Notes under the pieces: generated by a model
Seen by the model: only the letters and a program-made list of their open reading frames with translations
Told to the model about the DNA's origin: nothing
The model's database searches: none
Position numbers and translations under genes: made by a program
Source of the DNA: Pelomonas sp. Root405
GTDB taxonomy: Bacteria; Pseudomonadota; Gammaproteobacteria; Burkholderiales; Burkholderiaceae_C
Length of the DNA stretch: 64,000 nucleotides
Direction of reading: 5' to 3'
Assembly (NCBI RefSeq): GCF_001425165.1
Contig: NZ_LMDU01000001.1
Coordinates: 404,075 to 468,074, forward strand
In this document: in pieces, positions 1-9,005 of the stretch
How the letters are laid out: each line of letters begins with the position of its first letter
Numbering within the stretch: the stretch's first letter is position 1

Positions 1-1091
1 CAGTCGTCCAGCACGTCGTCGAGCCGCACCGGCTCGACCGACAGCTCGACATGCCCGCTCTCGATGCGGGCGAGGTTGAGGATCTCGTTGATCAGCGTCA
101 GCAGGTGCTTGCCCGCGCCGACGATGTGATCGACGAACTCCTGGCGCCGCTCGGGCTTGGCCTCGACGATGTTGGTGCCCAGCAGCTGGCCAAAGCCGAT
201 GATGGCGTTCAGCGGCGTGCGCAGCTCGTGGCTCATGCTCGACAGGAACTCCGACTTGGCTCGGTTGGCTTTCTCGGCCGTGGCGGTGGCCAGCTTGAGT
301 TCATCGTTGGAGGCTTCGAGCTGGGCGGTGCGCTCGCGCACCCGCGCCTCCAGCTGCTCGTTCAGGCGCAGCACTTCGCGCGAATGGCGTTCGATCTCGG
401 CCAGCATGCCGTTGAAGGAATCGGCCAGCACGCCGACCTCGTCCTGGGTGACCTTCGGCGCGCGGCGCGAATAGTCCTGGCGCTGCATGACGTCGCGCGC
501 CACGTCGCTGATGGCCAGGATGGGCTGCACGACGGCGCGTTGCAGCCGCGACGACAGCAGCAGCGCGATGCCCAGGGCCACGGCGGCGACGATGGCCGCA
601 ATGCCCAGATAGCTCAGCACGCGGTCATAAAGCGCGTATTCGGCGCGCAGGTAGACGCTGCCGATGGTGCGCCCGTCCTGCACGATGGGCAGGGCCACGG
701 CGATGTCGCGCTCGACCCGCTCCACGCGCTCCCCGCGCTGCACGGCGCGCACGTCGGCCCGGGCCGGCAGGGCCGCCGCGGAGCCTTCTGCGGCGTAGGA
801 CGCGAACATCTCGCCCTTGCTGCCATACACCGCCGCGGCACGCACGCGCGGCTGGGTGCGCAACAGCGCCAGGTTCTCGCGGGCCACCTTGACATCGTCG
901 AACTCCAGCGCCGGCGCGGTTGAATGGCCGAGCAACTCGGCCTGGGCCTTCAGGTCCGCCGTCCAGCCCGCGTGATAGGCGTGCAGGTCATAGGCCACCA
1001 TCGCGCTCAGCGCGACCAGCAAGGCCACCAGCGACGTCAGCATCGTGACGCCGAGCAGTCGGCGTTGAAGGGACAGCTTGAACATCCGCAT
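1..1091 (-). CDS. Sensor histidine kinase, C-terminal part outside window
   Basis: This is the N-terminal 363 codons of a membrane histidine kinase; the gene runs off the left edge. A first membrane segment (residues about 13-33) is followed by a periplasmic sensor of CHASE8-like size (about 40-150), a second membrane segment (about 158-181), a HAMP linker, a coiled coil (about 235-275) and a HisKA domain with the phospho-accepting histidine at about residue 288 in SMSHELRTPLN. The ATPase domain and any receiver lie outside the window. The ATG overlaps the stop of the YfiR-like gene (TGATG), so the two are probably translationally coupled; a second ATG two codons later is also possible. The input is probably relayed from the YfiR-like protein and TonB receptor encoded upstream, which is inference from gene order. 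Confidence 0.9.
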   Translation of the reverse strand, partial: MRMFKLSLQRRLLGVTMLTSLVALLVALSAMVAYDLHAYHAGWTADLKAQAELLGHSTAPALEFDDVKVARENLALLRTQPRVRAAAVYGSKGEMFASYAAEGSAAALPARADVRAVQRGERVERVERDIAVALPIVQDGRTIGSVYLRAEYALYDRVLSYLGIAAIVAAVALGIALLLSSRLQRAVVQPILAISDVARDVMQRQDYSRRAPKVTQDEVGVLADSFNGMLAEIERHSREVLRLNEQLEARVRERTAQLEASNDELKLATATAEKANRAKSEFLSSMSHELRTPLNAIIGFGQLLGTNIVEAKPERRQEFVDHIVGAGKHLLTLINEILNLARIESGHVELSVEPVRLDDVLDD

Positions 1092-1645
1092 CACCTACCT
1101 TCGACCCGCCGAGCCACGCCCAGCAGGCGTGCGCTGATCTTCAGGCCGCTTTGCGATGCCGCCGGCAACAAGATGTCAAAGCGCACCTTGTCGTTGACAA
1201 CGATGAAATTGACCATGCCGGTGCTCGGGGTCGCATCGAGCTCGGTGATGGTCAGCACCGGCCGGCCGCGTGCCGCGGCGACGATAGCCGCGGCGTGCGC
1301 CGACATCGCCCGTGTGACGAAGACGGCATGCAGCCCATCGGGCAGCTCGGGGCGGTGCAGCGGGTGAACCTCGATGGGCCGGCCGCCGACGGAACTCGCC
1401 GCGGCGGTGCGGCGGAACTCTTCCAGCACCGCCTCGCTGCCCAGCAGGCCGATACGGAAGGGATCGCCGGCTCCACCCATGACCTGCGCGGGCCATTCGA
1501 CGTAGTTGCCGAACTTGCAGACAAAGGCGGCCTTGACCTGGTACTCCACCAGGTTCTCCTCGGCAGCCGGGGCCGGTGTGGGCGCAGCCAGGGCTGCCAG
1601 CGGCGCCAGCAGCAGCTTTCGACGAGCGAGCAGGGCCGGCGCCAT
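1091..1645 (-). CDS. YfiR family periplasmic protein (DUF4154)
   Basis: This 184-residue exported protein has an N-terminal signal sequence (ARRKLLLAPLAALAAPTPAPA) followed by the YfiR/DUF4154 pattern: EYQVKAAFVCKFGNYVEWP near the mature N-terminus, IGLLG in the middle and a C-terminal GMVNFIVVNDKVRFDI block ending in ISARLL. YfiR proteins are periplasmic and, in the best-studied case, repress a membrane diguanylate cyclase. Here the partner is more likely the downstream histidine kinase, because both junctions are TGATG overlaps. The start was placed at the ATG that overlaps the receptor stop codon; a longer reading lacks family similarity. The exact role is inferred from neighbours. Confidence 0.88.
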   Translation of the reverse strand: MAPALLARRKLLLAPLAALAAPTPAPAAEENLVEYQVKAAFVCKFGNYVEWPAQVMGGAGDPFRIGLLGSEAVLEEFRRTAAASSVGGRPIEVHPLHRPELPDGLHAVFVTRAMSAHAAAIVAAARGRPVLTITELDATPSTGMVNFIVVNDKVRFDILLPAASQSGLKISARLLGVARRVEGR

Positions 1646-3573
1646 CAGTCGAAGCGCAGGCGCACTTGCAGCGCCAGGCTGCGGCGGAACTCGCTGCGCG
1701 TCTCGACGGGCGTGAACTCGCCATGGCCACCAAGCAGGTTGCTGGCGGTCAGCGCGATGTCGGCGTCGGCGCCGAGGCGCGCGCCCAGGCGCAGGTCGAC
1801 GGCTGTGTAGGCCGGGACCTCGGGCGTGCGCAGCGCCGAGACATGGCGCAGCGTGAGGTCGAACTCGGCGTCGCGCGGCAGGTTGAAGGCGGCGCGCAGC
1901 CGCCACATCCGCCGCGGCATCGCGCCCTCGGCGGCCGACACGGACGACGCGTTGTCAGCGCTGCCGGGCTTGAGCGCCAGCCGCGGGCGCAACAGCGTCA
2001 CGCCGCCGTGCAGCCGCAGCCAGGTGGCGGTCTGCACGCTGCCCCAGGCCTCCAGGCCACTGACGCGGCCCTGCATGCCATTGCCGAAGAAGACGGCGGT
2101 ACCACTCGGCGCCAGCTCGGTGGTGCGCAACCTGTCGTAGTCCCCGTGGAAAGCCGTGGCCGACAGCGTCAAAGGCGACAGCGGCTGGCCGCGGTAGCCC
2201 AGCTCCAGCACCTTGGCCACCTCGGCGCGGAAGCCCGGGCCGCCGTTGAGGATGAAGGGCGGCTTGTCGGGCACGTAGGCGTCGCGGTCCAGCCGCGAGG
2301 GCGCACGCACGGTGCGCGCGGCCGAGGCCCACCACAGATGGGCCGGCGAGGGTTTCCAGGCCAGCCGCAGGTTGGGCAGGATTTCGTTGCCGGTGTAGTC
2401 GTTGCGGTCGATACGGGCGCCCAGCGTCAGCCGCAGCGCGTCGCTCAGGGCCATCTCGTCCTGCGCATACAGGCTGGTCCAGCTCTGGCTGAGCTTCTCA
2501 GGCAGGAAGGCGAACTCCGGCGCGTCGTGGCCCACGCGGTCGTTCGATCGGCGGTGGCTCGCACCCAGCACCAGCGTGTGGGCGGTGGCGGGCCGCAGCG
2601 TGTATTGCACCTCCAGGTCGGCGATGTTCAGGGTCTCGTCGAAGGTGGGCGGGTTGACGCGCACGCTGCGGTCCAGATAGCCCTGCACGCTGAGCTCGCC
2701 ACCGCGCAGCGGCGTCTCCCAGCGCGCCAGCAGGTTGGCGCCCGACACGCTGATGTTGTCGAGCGCGAAATTGATGCCTGTCAACGCGATGCTGCCCGGA
2801 TCCGGCTGGCCGTGGTTGCCGCGGTAGGCATTGCCCAGCAGCGTGACGCGCTGGCCGCCGTGACGGCCCCAGTCGGCGCGAAAGCCGCCGCGGATCAGGT
2901 GGCCGGCGTCGTCCACAGGCGTGCCGGCGGCCGTCTCGGAGGCACGCACGTCGGTACGCTTGATGTGCAGGCGCATGGCGCCATCATTGCCCAGCGACCA
3001 GCCATGGCGCAGCAGCGCCATGCGCTCGCGGTTGCCAATGGCTGCCGAGGCCAGCGTGCCGCGCGTTTCCGAAGCCCGGCGCATGATGACGTTGATGACG
3101 CCGTTGACCGCGTTGACGCCCCACAGCGTGCTGCCAGGGCCGCTGCTGACCTCGATGCGCTCGACGTCGTCGAGCACCACATCCTGCACGTCCCAGAACA
3201 CGCCGGCGAACAGCGGCGTGTAGACCGAGCGCCCGTCGATCAGGACGAGCAGCTTGTTGGCCGAGTTGGCATTGAAGCCGCGCGCGGTGATCGCATAGCC
3301 GCCGTTGTAGACCTGGGCGACGTGCAGGTTCGGCGCCAGCCGCAGCGCTTCGGGCAGGCGCGTCACGCCGGCACGGCGGATGTCGTCGGCCGTGATGACG
3401 AACAGCGACGTCGGCACGTCGGCCAGGCGCTGCTCGCGCTTGGCGGCCGACGTGATGGTCACATTGCCGAGTTCTTCCAGGCTGAGGTCAACCAGGGGCG
3501 CCAGCGCATGGCCCGGCGGCGCGCACAGCGCGGCTGCTGCAAAGCAGCAAATCCGGCTCCGTGACATTGCCAT
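1645..3573 (-). CDS. TonB-dependent outer membrane receptor
   Basis: The 642-residue protein begins with a signal peptide ending near CAPPGHA, then a plug domain with the usual landmarks: VPTSLFVITADDIRRAG, LPEALRLAPNL, ITARGFNA, LVLIDGRSVY and IEVSSGPGSTLWGVNAVNGV. The rest is a beta-barrel ending in an aromatic C-terminus (LRLRFD) typical of outer membrane proteins. The plug resembles the small family found next to YfiR-like and histidine kinase genes rather than classical siderophore receptors, so the ligand is unknown. It is first in a three-gene minus-strand operon. Signalling by ligand binding is possible; no N-terminal FecA-type signalling domain is visible. Confidence 0.93.
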   Translation of the reverse strand: MAMSRSRICCFAAAALCAPPGHALAPLVDLSLEELGNVTITSAAKREQRLADVPTSLFVITADDIRRAGVTRLPEALRLAPNLHVAQVYNGGYAITARGFNANSANKLLVLIDGRSVYTPLFAGVFWDVQDVVLDDVERIEVSSGPGSTLWGVNAVNGVINVIMRRASETRGTLASAAIGNRERMALLRHGWSLGNDGAMRLHIKRTDVRASETAAGTPVDDAGHLIRGGFRADWGRHGGQRVTLLGNAYRGNHGQPDPGSIALTGINFALDNISVSGANLLARWETPLRGGELSVQGYLDRSVRVNPPTFDETLNIADLEVQYTLRPATAHTLVLGASHRRSNDRVGHDAPEFAFLPEKLSQSWTSLYAQDEMALSDALRLTLGARIDRNDYTGNEILPNLRLAWKPSPAHLWWASAARTVRAPSRLDRDAYVPDKPPFILNGGPGFRAEVAKVLELGYRGQPLSPLTLSATAFHGDYDRLRTTELAPSGTAVFFGNGMQGRVSGLEAWGSVQTATWLRLHGGVTLLRPRLALKPGSADNASSVSAAEGAMPRRMWRLRAAFNLPRDAEFDLTLRHVSALRTPEVPAYTAVDLRLGARLGADADIALTASNLLGGHGEFTPVETRSEFRRSLALQVRLRFD

Positions 3574-3730
3574 GCACCCTCCCGGCGGTGTCCTTGGTCA
3601 GCTGCACGATAACGCAGCGGTCGATGGGCGGCAACGCGACGGCGCCGGGCAACGTCGCGCCCGCATGGCAGCGCAGTCCTACGCAGACTTGCGCTGAAGG
3701 ATCACGCGCATGAGTCGCCCGCGGCGCCAG

Positions 3731-3751
3731 AGTCGGAGCATTCTTCCGACT
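3731..3751. promoter_or_regulatory. Small inverted repeat in divergent intergenic region
   Basis: The arms AGTCGGA and TCCGACT are perfect and separated by 7 bases, 10 bases upstream of the next gene's ATG. It lies in the 188-bp gap between the divergent receptor operon and the small unknown gene. It could be an operator or a leader hairpin; nothing else supports a role. Confidence 0.3.
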
Positions 3752-3761
3752 GGAGCCGACG

Positions 3762-4232
3762 ATGGATGCGACCATGGATTGCCCGCCTGAGACCCTGCCG
3801 GCGCAAGCGCAACAGGCCACGGTTCTGATCTGCGTGATCGGCACGACCGAGGTCATGCAGAGCTGCGAGAAGGAACTGGCCGTGCTGGCGACCGACGCCC
3901 GTGTCAGCCGCCTGAACTGGCGCCTGGATGATGAGTTCGGTGAGCCGCCCGTCGAGGCGGACTGGGCCGATGGCCTGATCGTCTTGAACGCTGACGCCTG
4001 GGCAGCGCCGACGGGCTGCGCCAAGCTGCAGGCGCTGCTGAAGATGGGCTGGCGCTGCGGCCGCACCATTGCCCTGTGCGGCGATGCAGTGAATTCGCTG
4101 ATCACGCTTGGCTTTGCCGCCGATGTGCCGGCCGAGGCCGAGGGCCTCTTCCTTTGCCCCGAGGGGCCGTGCGTCGGCACCCTGCGCGAGTTCCTCGACG
4201 CCATCCAGGAGCAGCCGCATCGAGGTCGATGA
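3762..4232 (+). CDS. Unknown protein, possibly DJ-1/PfpI-like fold
   Basis: I do not recognise this 156-residue soluble protein with confidence. The pattern of hydrophobic strands (TVLICVIG, GLIVLNADAW, GRTIALCGDAVNSLITLGF) and a cysteine in the TIALCGDA turn recall the glutamine-amidotransferase-like fold of DJ-1/PfpI proteins and of the C-terminal domain of large catalases, but the match is by eye only. Cysteine and acidic residues are well spread and the codon use fits the genome. The gene is divergent from the receptor operon and is closed by a strong terminator. A minus-strand reading overlaps it almost completely but looks like a shadow. Whether the gene is real is likely but not certain. 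Confidence 0.6.
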   Translation: MDATMDCPPETLPAQAQQATVLICVIGTTEVMQSCEKELAVLATDARVSRLNWRLDDEFGEPPVEADWADGLIVLNADAWAAPTGCAKLQALLKMGWRCGRTIALCGDAVNSLITLGFAADVPAEAEGLFLCPEGPCVGTLREFLDAIQEQPHRGR

Positions 4233-4250
4233 TCGTCGTTGTACCCAAAT

Positions 4251-4286
4251 AGCCAAGCGGCCCTGAGTGATCAGGGCCGCTTGGCT
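4251..4286. terminator. Bidirectional hairpin terminator
   Basis: A perfect 16-bp stem (AGCCAAGCGGCCCTGA with its exact complement) closes on a GTGA tetraloop between two convergent genes. No clear T-run follows on either strand, so termination efficiency is uncertain, but position and stem strength fit a shared terminator. Confidence 0.8.
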
Positions 4287-4301
4287 TCGGAGTTGCCGGC
4301 G

Positions 4302-4463
4302 CTATCTGCGGATCAGACCCACGACCAGGCTGATGACGGCCAGGATGATGAAGCCATAGAACAGCAGCTGGGCGATGCCCGCTGCGCTGGCGGCAATGCC
4401 ACCGAAGCCGAACACGGCGGCGACGAGGGCGACGACGAAAAAGATGATCGCGTAACGGAGCAT
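4302..4463 (-). CDS. DUF1328 small membrane protein (YtjA family)
   Basis: This 53-residue peptide is almost entirely hydrophobic with two membrane segments: [19 protein letters not shown] and, after a [12 protein letters not shown] turn, [19 protein letters not shown]. Length and the [14 protein letters not shown] signature match the DUF1328/YtjA family of inner membrane peptides of unknown function. A good ribosome binding site (AAGGAGA) lies eight bases before the ATG, which fixes the start. It follows the AsmA-like gene on the same strand with a 37-base gap and ends at the shared hairpin terminator. Confidence 0.93.
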   Translation of the reverse strand: MLRYAIIFFVVALVAAVFGFGGIAASAAGIAQLLFYGFIILAVISLVVGLIRR

Positions 4464-4500
4464 GAAGGGTTCTCCTTGTTGGGGTACTGACAGCGCTAAT

Positions 4501-6468
4501 TTAGGACCGCCGCGGCTCCGCCAGTGACGGCCCCGGCCGCGAGGCCGGGTAGGAGGGCGCCGACGCCGCGCGTGCGGGCCGGCCCTGCTCGGCGCGCGGC
4601 GCATCGGCCGGCCCGTCGCAACTGACCGGCGGCAGGTCTTCGCCCGGGTCGACGAAGGCCAGCAGCGCAGCGGGCGGCGAGAGCGCGCCGAGCGCGATGG
4701 CTGCAATGGCCTTGCCACCCAGGGACTTGCCCTCCAGCGCCACCCGCGGGTCGGCCAGCGTGCCCTGCACGCGCACCGGCGAGCGCAGCGAGAACAGCGA
4801 CAAGTCCTTGGGTTTGGCAACGACGCGCAGATCCATCGTCTCGTCGGACAGGTTGACGCGGCCGTCGATGTCGATGCGGGTGTCGCGGTTGTCGACGACG
4901 GCCGAGCGTGGCCGCAGCACGCCGGCCTTGAAGCGGCCGTCCAAGCGGGCGCAGTTCAGCTCCAGCTTTTTGTCGCCACGCAGCCAGACCATCAGGCCCT
5001 GGGCCACGTCCAGGCCGCTCGCCTCGGTCAGCAGGTGGGAGATGCTGCCCCGGTCGATCTGCAGGCTGACCGGCCCGTCCATCGTCGCCAGCAGCTCGGC
5101 CGTGCTGCGCCCGCGGCCCTGCACGTCGACGTCGGCGCGCAGCCGGCCGGTCACCGGGTCGGCGCCCATGCTCTTGGTCTCGAACTTGAGCCAGCGTTCG
5201 ATGGCCATGCCGCGCACGTCCAGGCCGATCTGCCACAGCGGCGGCGTCTGGACGGTGTCCAGCCGCGCGTGGCCCGAGGCCTCGCCGCCTGCGATGCCGG
5301 CGTTGAAGCTGTCCAGCCGCAGCACGCCGTTCTCCAGCACCAGGCTGGCGTTCACCGGTGCGAGCGGTGCCAGGTTGGCGGTGCCGAGGTCGAGCTGGCT
5401 CAAGGCGATGGCAACGCGCGCGTCCATGGCCTTGAGCGACGGCAGGTCGAGCGGCCGGTCGGGAAGCACCCGGCCGGGGCGGCTGGGCGCCTTGTCTGCG
5501 CCGACCGCGGGGCCGAGGTCGGCCAGGCGCAGCGGGCCGCCGCGCAGCAGGCCGCTGAGCTGAGAGCGCGCCGGGCGGGTGTCGAAGGCGAAGTCCCCGC
5601 CGAGATGGCTCTGGCCGATGCGCGCCTTTGCGCCGCCAAGCTGCCAGACGCCTGCGGCATGGCGCAACCGTCCGCTGAGGTCCACCGAGGGCGTGTTGGG
5701 CAGGGTGATGCCGAAGGGCTTGCCGATGTCGGCCAGCGAGCGGCCCCGGACCTGCAACTGGCCGTCGAGCGCGCGGGCGTCCAGCAGCGACGCGGCCGTG
5801 CCGTCGAAGGCGATGCGGCCGTCGCGCTGGGTCAGCTCGGCGCGCAGCCGCACCGGTGGCAAGCCGGCCTCGGGTGGCGCCAGCAGCGCCAGGCCAGCGC
5901 CGGCTTCGGCTTTCAGCGCCAGTTGCTGATCGCGCAGCTGGCCCTGCATCTGCGCGGACCAGCGGCCGTCGGCAGCCGTGGCGAAACGCGCGTCCGCCTT
6001 CAGGCGCAGCGGCGCATCGTCCAGCTTCGCTTGGCCGCGGCGGATGACGAGATGGTCGACTTGGGGCAGCTTGGCCGGTTCGTCGCGTGTGCCGCTGGGC
6101 TGTACCGGCCAGGCGGTGCGGCCGTTTGCATCGCGCTGCCAGTTGAGCGACAGGGCGTCCGCCTCCACCAGGCGCAGCCTCAGCGGTTCACCGCGGCGCC
6201 AGGCCCGGACGTCGCCCCACCGCCAGTTCAGGCGGACCGCCTGCGCCTGTGCCAGCGGCTCGCCGCCCTGACCGACGACGTTCAGGCGTGCGGCTTCCAG
6301 CCGGGGGTTCCACAACAGATGAAGCCGGGCGCCATCGTCCATGTCCAGGCCTCGGTCGGCTTTGGCAGCCAACCAGGGCGCTAGGCCAGGCCAGCCGGCC
6401 AGATCCAGGCCCACCAGGGCAACCACTGCGGCCAGCGCGACGCCGGCAAGTTTGACGGCGACTTTCAT
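4501..6468 (-). CDS. AsmA family protein
   Basis: The 655-residue protein starts with one membrane anchor ([20 protein letters not shown]) and continues as a long beta-rich periplasmic region, the arrangement of AsmA-like proteins that have been linked to lipid transport and outer membrane assembly. The AsmA-like C-terminal block is visible around [20 protein letters not shown], with [15 protein letters not shown] just before it and the [26 protein letters not shown] type of sequence after it (the last runs past residue 500). The start was set at the ATG just before the anchor; the reading frame is open further upstream but that part looks non-coding. The DUF1328 gene follows 37 bases downstream and may share its transcript. 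Confidence 0.88.
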   Translation of the reverse strand: MKVAVKLAGVALAAVVALVGLDLAGWPGLAPWLAAKADRGLDMDDGARLHLLWNPRLEAARLNVVGQGGEPLAQAQAVRLNWRWGDVRAWRRGEPLRLRLVEADALSLNWQRDANGRTAWPVQPSGTRDEPAKLPQVDHLVIRRGQAKLDDAPLRLKADARFATAADGRWSAQMQGQLRDQQLALKAEAGAGLALLAPPEAGLPPVRLRAELTQRDGRIAFDGTAASLLDARALDGQLQVRGRSLADIGKPFGITLPNTPSVDLSGRLRHAAGVWQLGGAKARIGQSHLGGDFAFDTRPARSQLSGLLRGGPLRLADLGPAVGADKAPSRPGRVLPDRPLDLPSLKAMDARVAIALSQLDLGTANLAPLAPVNASLVLENGVLRLDSFNAGIAGGEASGHARLDTVQTPPLWQIGLDVRGMAIERWLKFETKSMGADPVTGRLRADVDVQGRGRSTAELLATMDGPVSLQIDRGSISHLLTEASGLDVAQGLMVWLRGDKKLELNCARLDGRFKAGVLRPRSAVVDNRDTRIDIDGRVNLSDETMDLRVVAKPKDLSLFSLRSPVRVQGTLADPRVALEGKSLGGKAIAAIALGALSPPAALLAFVDPGEDLPPVSCDGPADAPRAEQGRPARAASAPSYPASRPGPSLAEPRRS

Positions 6469-6663
6469 GGCCGAATGCTGGCGGCCGGCCGGCCTGCTTC
6501 GCGTGGGACGGGCGCGCCGGCGGTTGTAGGACAGCGCCCGGCGGCCGCCTTGTCGGCGTGGTCCCACAAGCATTCGGCGCGCTGACTTAAACAGTTAGGC
6601 CGTCGGCGCGTCCAAAGTCACCGCACCGGCCACCAGTGGCCTTTGTTGTCGAAAGGACGCCCG

Positions 6664-7092
6664 ATGAAACAGCCGAACCTCTCCACTCGCATGCCTCTGA
6701 TTGCCGCCCTGATGCTGGCTGCTGGCCTGACCGCCTGCGGTCGCCAGGCCGAGGATGCCAGCACGATGCCGCGCTCCGACGCACCGGTTGCCGACGCCAG
6801 CCAGCAAACCCGAGACGCCGCTGCTGACATGCAGCGCTCGGCCAGCCAGGCTGCCGACAACGCCGGCGGTGCGGCAACCGACATGACCATCACCGCCAAG
6901 GTCAATGCCGCCCTTGCCGTGGACGACCGCCTGAAGGCGACGCAGATCAATGTCGACACGCGTGACGGCCAGGTCACGCTGTCAGGCCAGGCGCCCGACG
7001 CGCAGTCGCGTGAACGCGCCACGACGCTGGTGGCGGCCATCGAAGGCGTGAAGCAGGTCAACAACCAGCTCGTCGTCGGCCAGAACGGCTGA
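6664..7092 (+). CDS. BON domain lipoprotein
   Basis: The 142-residue protein has a lipoprotein signal peptide with lipobox LTAC (Cys about residue 24), a low-complexity linker rich in Ala, Asp and Gln, and a C-terminal BON domain (ITAKVNAALAVDDRLKATQI, VTLSGQAPDAQSRERA, VEGVKQV-type end). BON domain lipoproteins bind phospholipid or envelope polymers and are often induced by osmotic stress. The start is the ATG preceded by GAAAGGA; an ORF extension upstream adds residues before the signal peptide and was rejected. It is a single-gene unit closed by a strong intrinsic terminator. Confidence 0.92.
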   Translation: MKQPNLSTRMPLIAALMLAAGLTACGRQAEDASTMPRSDAPVADASQQTRDAAADMQRSASQAADNAGGAATDMTITAKVNAALAVDDRLKATQINVDTRDGQVTLSGQAPDAQSRERATTLVAAIEGVKQVNNQLVVGQNG

Positions 7093-7110
7093 TCGTCGCA
7101 GCTGATTGGG

Positions 7111-7134
7111 GGCGCCCTTCGGGGCGCCTTTTTT
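7111..7134 (+). terminator. Intrinsic terminator after BON lipoprotein gene
   Basis: GGCGCCC pairs with GGGCGCC around a TTCG loop and is followed directly by six T residues. It starts 18 bases after the stop codon. This is a textbook factor-independent terminator for the plus strand. Confidence 0.95.
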
Positions 7135-7223
7135 GTTGCCGGACCGCAGCGCTTCGGCGTGCCGTCCGACAACCCGCGTCAGGGGCCCCGGCTAGCCTTA
7201 TCTCAACAACATCCGCTCACACC

Positions 7224-8918
7224 ATGGCCGACGCTCCTGCTTCCGCGCTGAAACGCTTCATGACCGTCGCCAGGCCGTACTGGGTGGGCGACCGGCGCGT
7301 CTGGGCCTGGTGCTTTCTCGGCGGAATCATCCTGCTGATGCTGGCCGAGACGCAGTTCGCCGTCTGGCTGAACAAGCAGACCGGTGAGCTGACCTCGGCG
7401 CTGGCGGCGCGCGACGAGGCGCGCTTCTGGGACGCGGTACGGGCGATGTTGTGGATCCTGGCGTTCGCGGTGCCGATCTTCGCCATCTACTACTACGCCC
7501 GCGACGCCTATGCCAATGACTGGCGGCGCTGGCTGACGCAGCGCTACCTCGACGGCTATCTGCGCGAGCGGCGCTATTTCCATATCGCCGCGGACGAGAT
7601 CGACAACCCCGACCAGCGCATCGCCGACGACATCAACACCTTCACCGGCCGCTCGCTGCACTTCCTGCTGATCATGCTGGGCTCGCTCATGCAGCTGGTG
7701 GCCTTCAGTGCGGTGCTGTGGTCGTTGTCGCACACGCTGGTGGGCTTTCTGGTCGTCTATGCGCTGGCCGGCACGCTGCTGTCGCTGGGCTTGTTCGGTC
7801 GGCCGCTGATCCGGCTGAACCACTGGCAGCTCAAGCGCGAGGCGGACTTCCGATTCCGGCTGATGCGGGTGCGCGAGAACGCGGAGTCCATCGCCTTCTA
7901 CGGCGGCGAGGAGCAGGAACGCCACCAGCTGCAGCAGCGCCTTCGCGCCACGCTGCTGAACACGCGCAAGCTGATCCGCGCGCAGTTCTGGCTCAACCTC
8001 TTCCAGCGCGGCTTCAGCCAGCTCAGCCTGCTGGTGCCCTGCGTGGTGCTGGCCGGCGACGTGCTCGGCGGTCGGCTGGAGGTGGGCCAGGCGGTGCAGG
8101 CCGGCGGCGCCTTCGCGGCGGTGCTGGGCGCGGTGTCGCTGATCATCGACAACTTCGAGAGCCTGTCTCGCTTCGTCGCCGGCATCGACCGCCTGCATGT
8201 GATGGCCGAGGTGCTGGAGACCCCACCGCCCGAGGCGGGCATCGCCCGCGAGGAAGGCCGCGAGCTGCACATCAAGGACCTGACGGTGCACGCCCCCGGC
8301 AGCGACCGCGTGCTGGTCGAGAAGCTGTCGCTGAAGGTGCCCGAAGGCGGCTCGCTGCTGATCACCGGCGCCAGCGGCTGCGGCAAGAGTTCGCTGCTGC
8401 GCGCCATTGCCGGCTTGTGGACGCAGGGCAGCGGCCAGGTCGCGCACCCGCCGCGCGAGGACGTCTTCTTCCTGCCGCAGCGGCCCTATCTGCAGACCGG
8501 CACGCTGCGCAGCCAGCTCATCTACCCGAGCAAACAGTCCGAGCTGGACGACGACGCCCTGTTGAAGATCCTCGACGAAGTGCAACTGCGCCATCTGGCA
8601 GAAGGCGAGGGCGGCCTGGACCGCACGGCGGACTGGGAGAAGCAGCTCAGCGGCGGCGAACAGCAGCGCCTGGCCTTCGGCCGCCTGCTGGTGCATGCGC
8701 CGCGCCTGGCCATCCTGGACGAGGCCACCAGCGCGTTGGACGATGCCAACCAGAAGCGCCTCTACGAACGCCTGCGCGAGCGTGGCACGACGCTGATCAG
8801 CATCGCCCACCGGGCGGCCGTGGCGGGCTTCCACCGCCGCGTGCTGAAGCTGACCGGCGGCGGTCGCTGGACGCTGGCCAAGACGCCTCGCCCGAGCGCC
8901 GAGAAACCTGCCGACTGA
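7224..8918 (+). CDS. ABC transporter, fused permease/ATPase, SbmA/YddA type
   Basis: The 564-residue protein is a half-transporter: an N-terminal SbmA/BacA-like membrane domain (residues 1 to about 330, with the marker RYFHIAADEIDNPDQRIADD) and a C-terminal ATPase with Walker A GASGCGKSS (about 380), signature LSGGEQQR, Walker B LAILDEATSALD and switch region IAHR. This domain order is that of E. coli YddA and eukaryotic ABCD peroxisomal transporters. Substrates of the family include peptides and very-long-chain fatty acids; the substrate here is unknown. The start ATG is the first in frame. It stands alone before the Liv operon, separated by 87 bases with two hairpins. Confidence 0.92.
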   Translation: MADAPASALKRFMTVARPYWVGDRRVWAWCFLGGIILLMLAETQFAVWLNKQTGELTSALAARDEARFWDAVRAMLWILAFAVPIFAIYYYARDAYANDWRRWLTQRYLDGYLRERRYFHIAADEIDNPDQRIADDINTFTGRSLHFLLIMLGSLMQLVAFSAVLWSLSHTLVGFLVVYALAGTLLSLGLFGRPLIRLNHWQLKREADFRFRLMRVRENAESIAFYGGEEQERHQLQQRLRATLLNTRKLIRAQFWLNLFQRGFSQLSLLVPCVVLAGDVLGGRLEVGQAVQAGGAFAAVLGAVSLIIDNFESLSRFVAGIDRLHVMAEVLETPPPEAGIAREEGRELHIKDLTVHAPGSDRVLVEKLSLKVPEGGSLLITGASGCGKSSLLRAIAGLWTQGSGQVAHPPREDVFFLPQRPYLQTGTLRSQLIYPSKQSELDDDALLKILDEVQLRHLAEGEGGLDRTADWEKQLSGGEQQRLAFGRLLVHAPRLAILDEATSALDDANQKRLYERLRERGTTLISIAHRAAVAGFHRRVLKLTGGGRWTLAKTPRPSAEKPAD

Positions 8919-8946
8919 CCGCACTGCGCTGTCTCTGGGTGATATC

Positions 8947-8984
8947 CCGACCGTGCGGTCGGCAAATCGCCGATACCATCGGCG
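8947..8984. promoter_or_regulatory. Two tandem hairpins upstream of livH
   Basis: Two perfect short stems stand back to back: CCGACC/GGTCGG around GTGC, then CGCCGAT/ATCGGCG around ACC. The second ends 21 bases before the livH ATG. No T-run follows. They may form a leader structure or a weak terminator of the preceding ABC gene; the function is not shown. Confidence 0.45.
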
Positions 8985-9005
8985 GGCCACCACGAACGCG
9001 CCGCC

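Noticed and set aside
1576-3564. 662-codon plus-strand ORF opposite the TonB receptor
   Set aside because: Composition is Gln/His/Arg-rich without any fold signature; it is the antisense shadow of a clear receptor gene.
3702-4256. 184-codon minus-strand ORF over the small unknown gene
   Set aside because: No signature; the plus-strand frame has a natural hydrophobic pattern and a terminator after its stop. The choice is likely but not certain.
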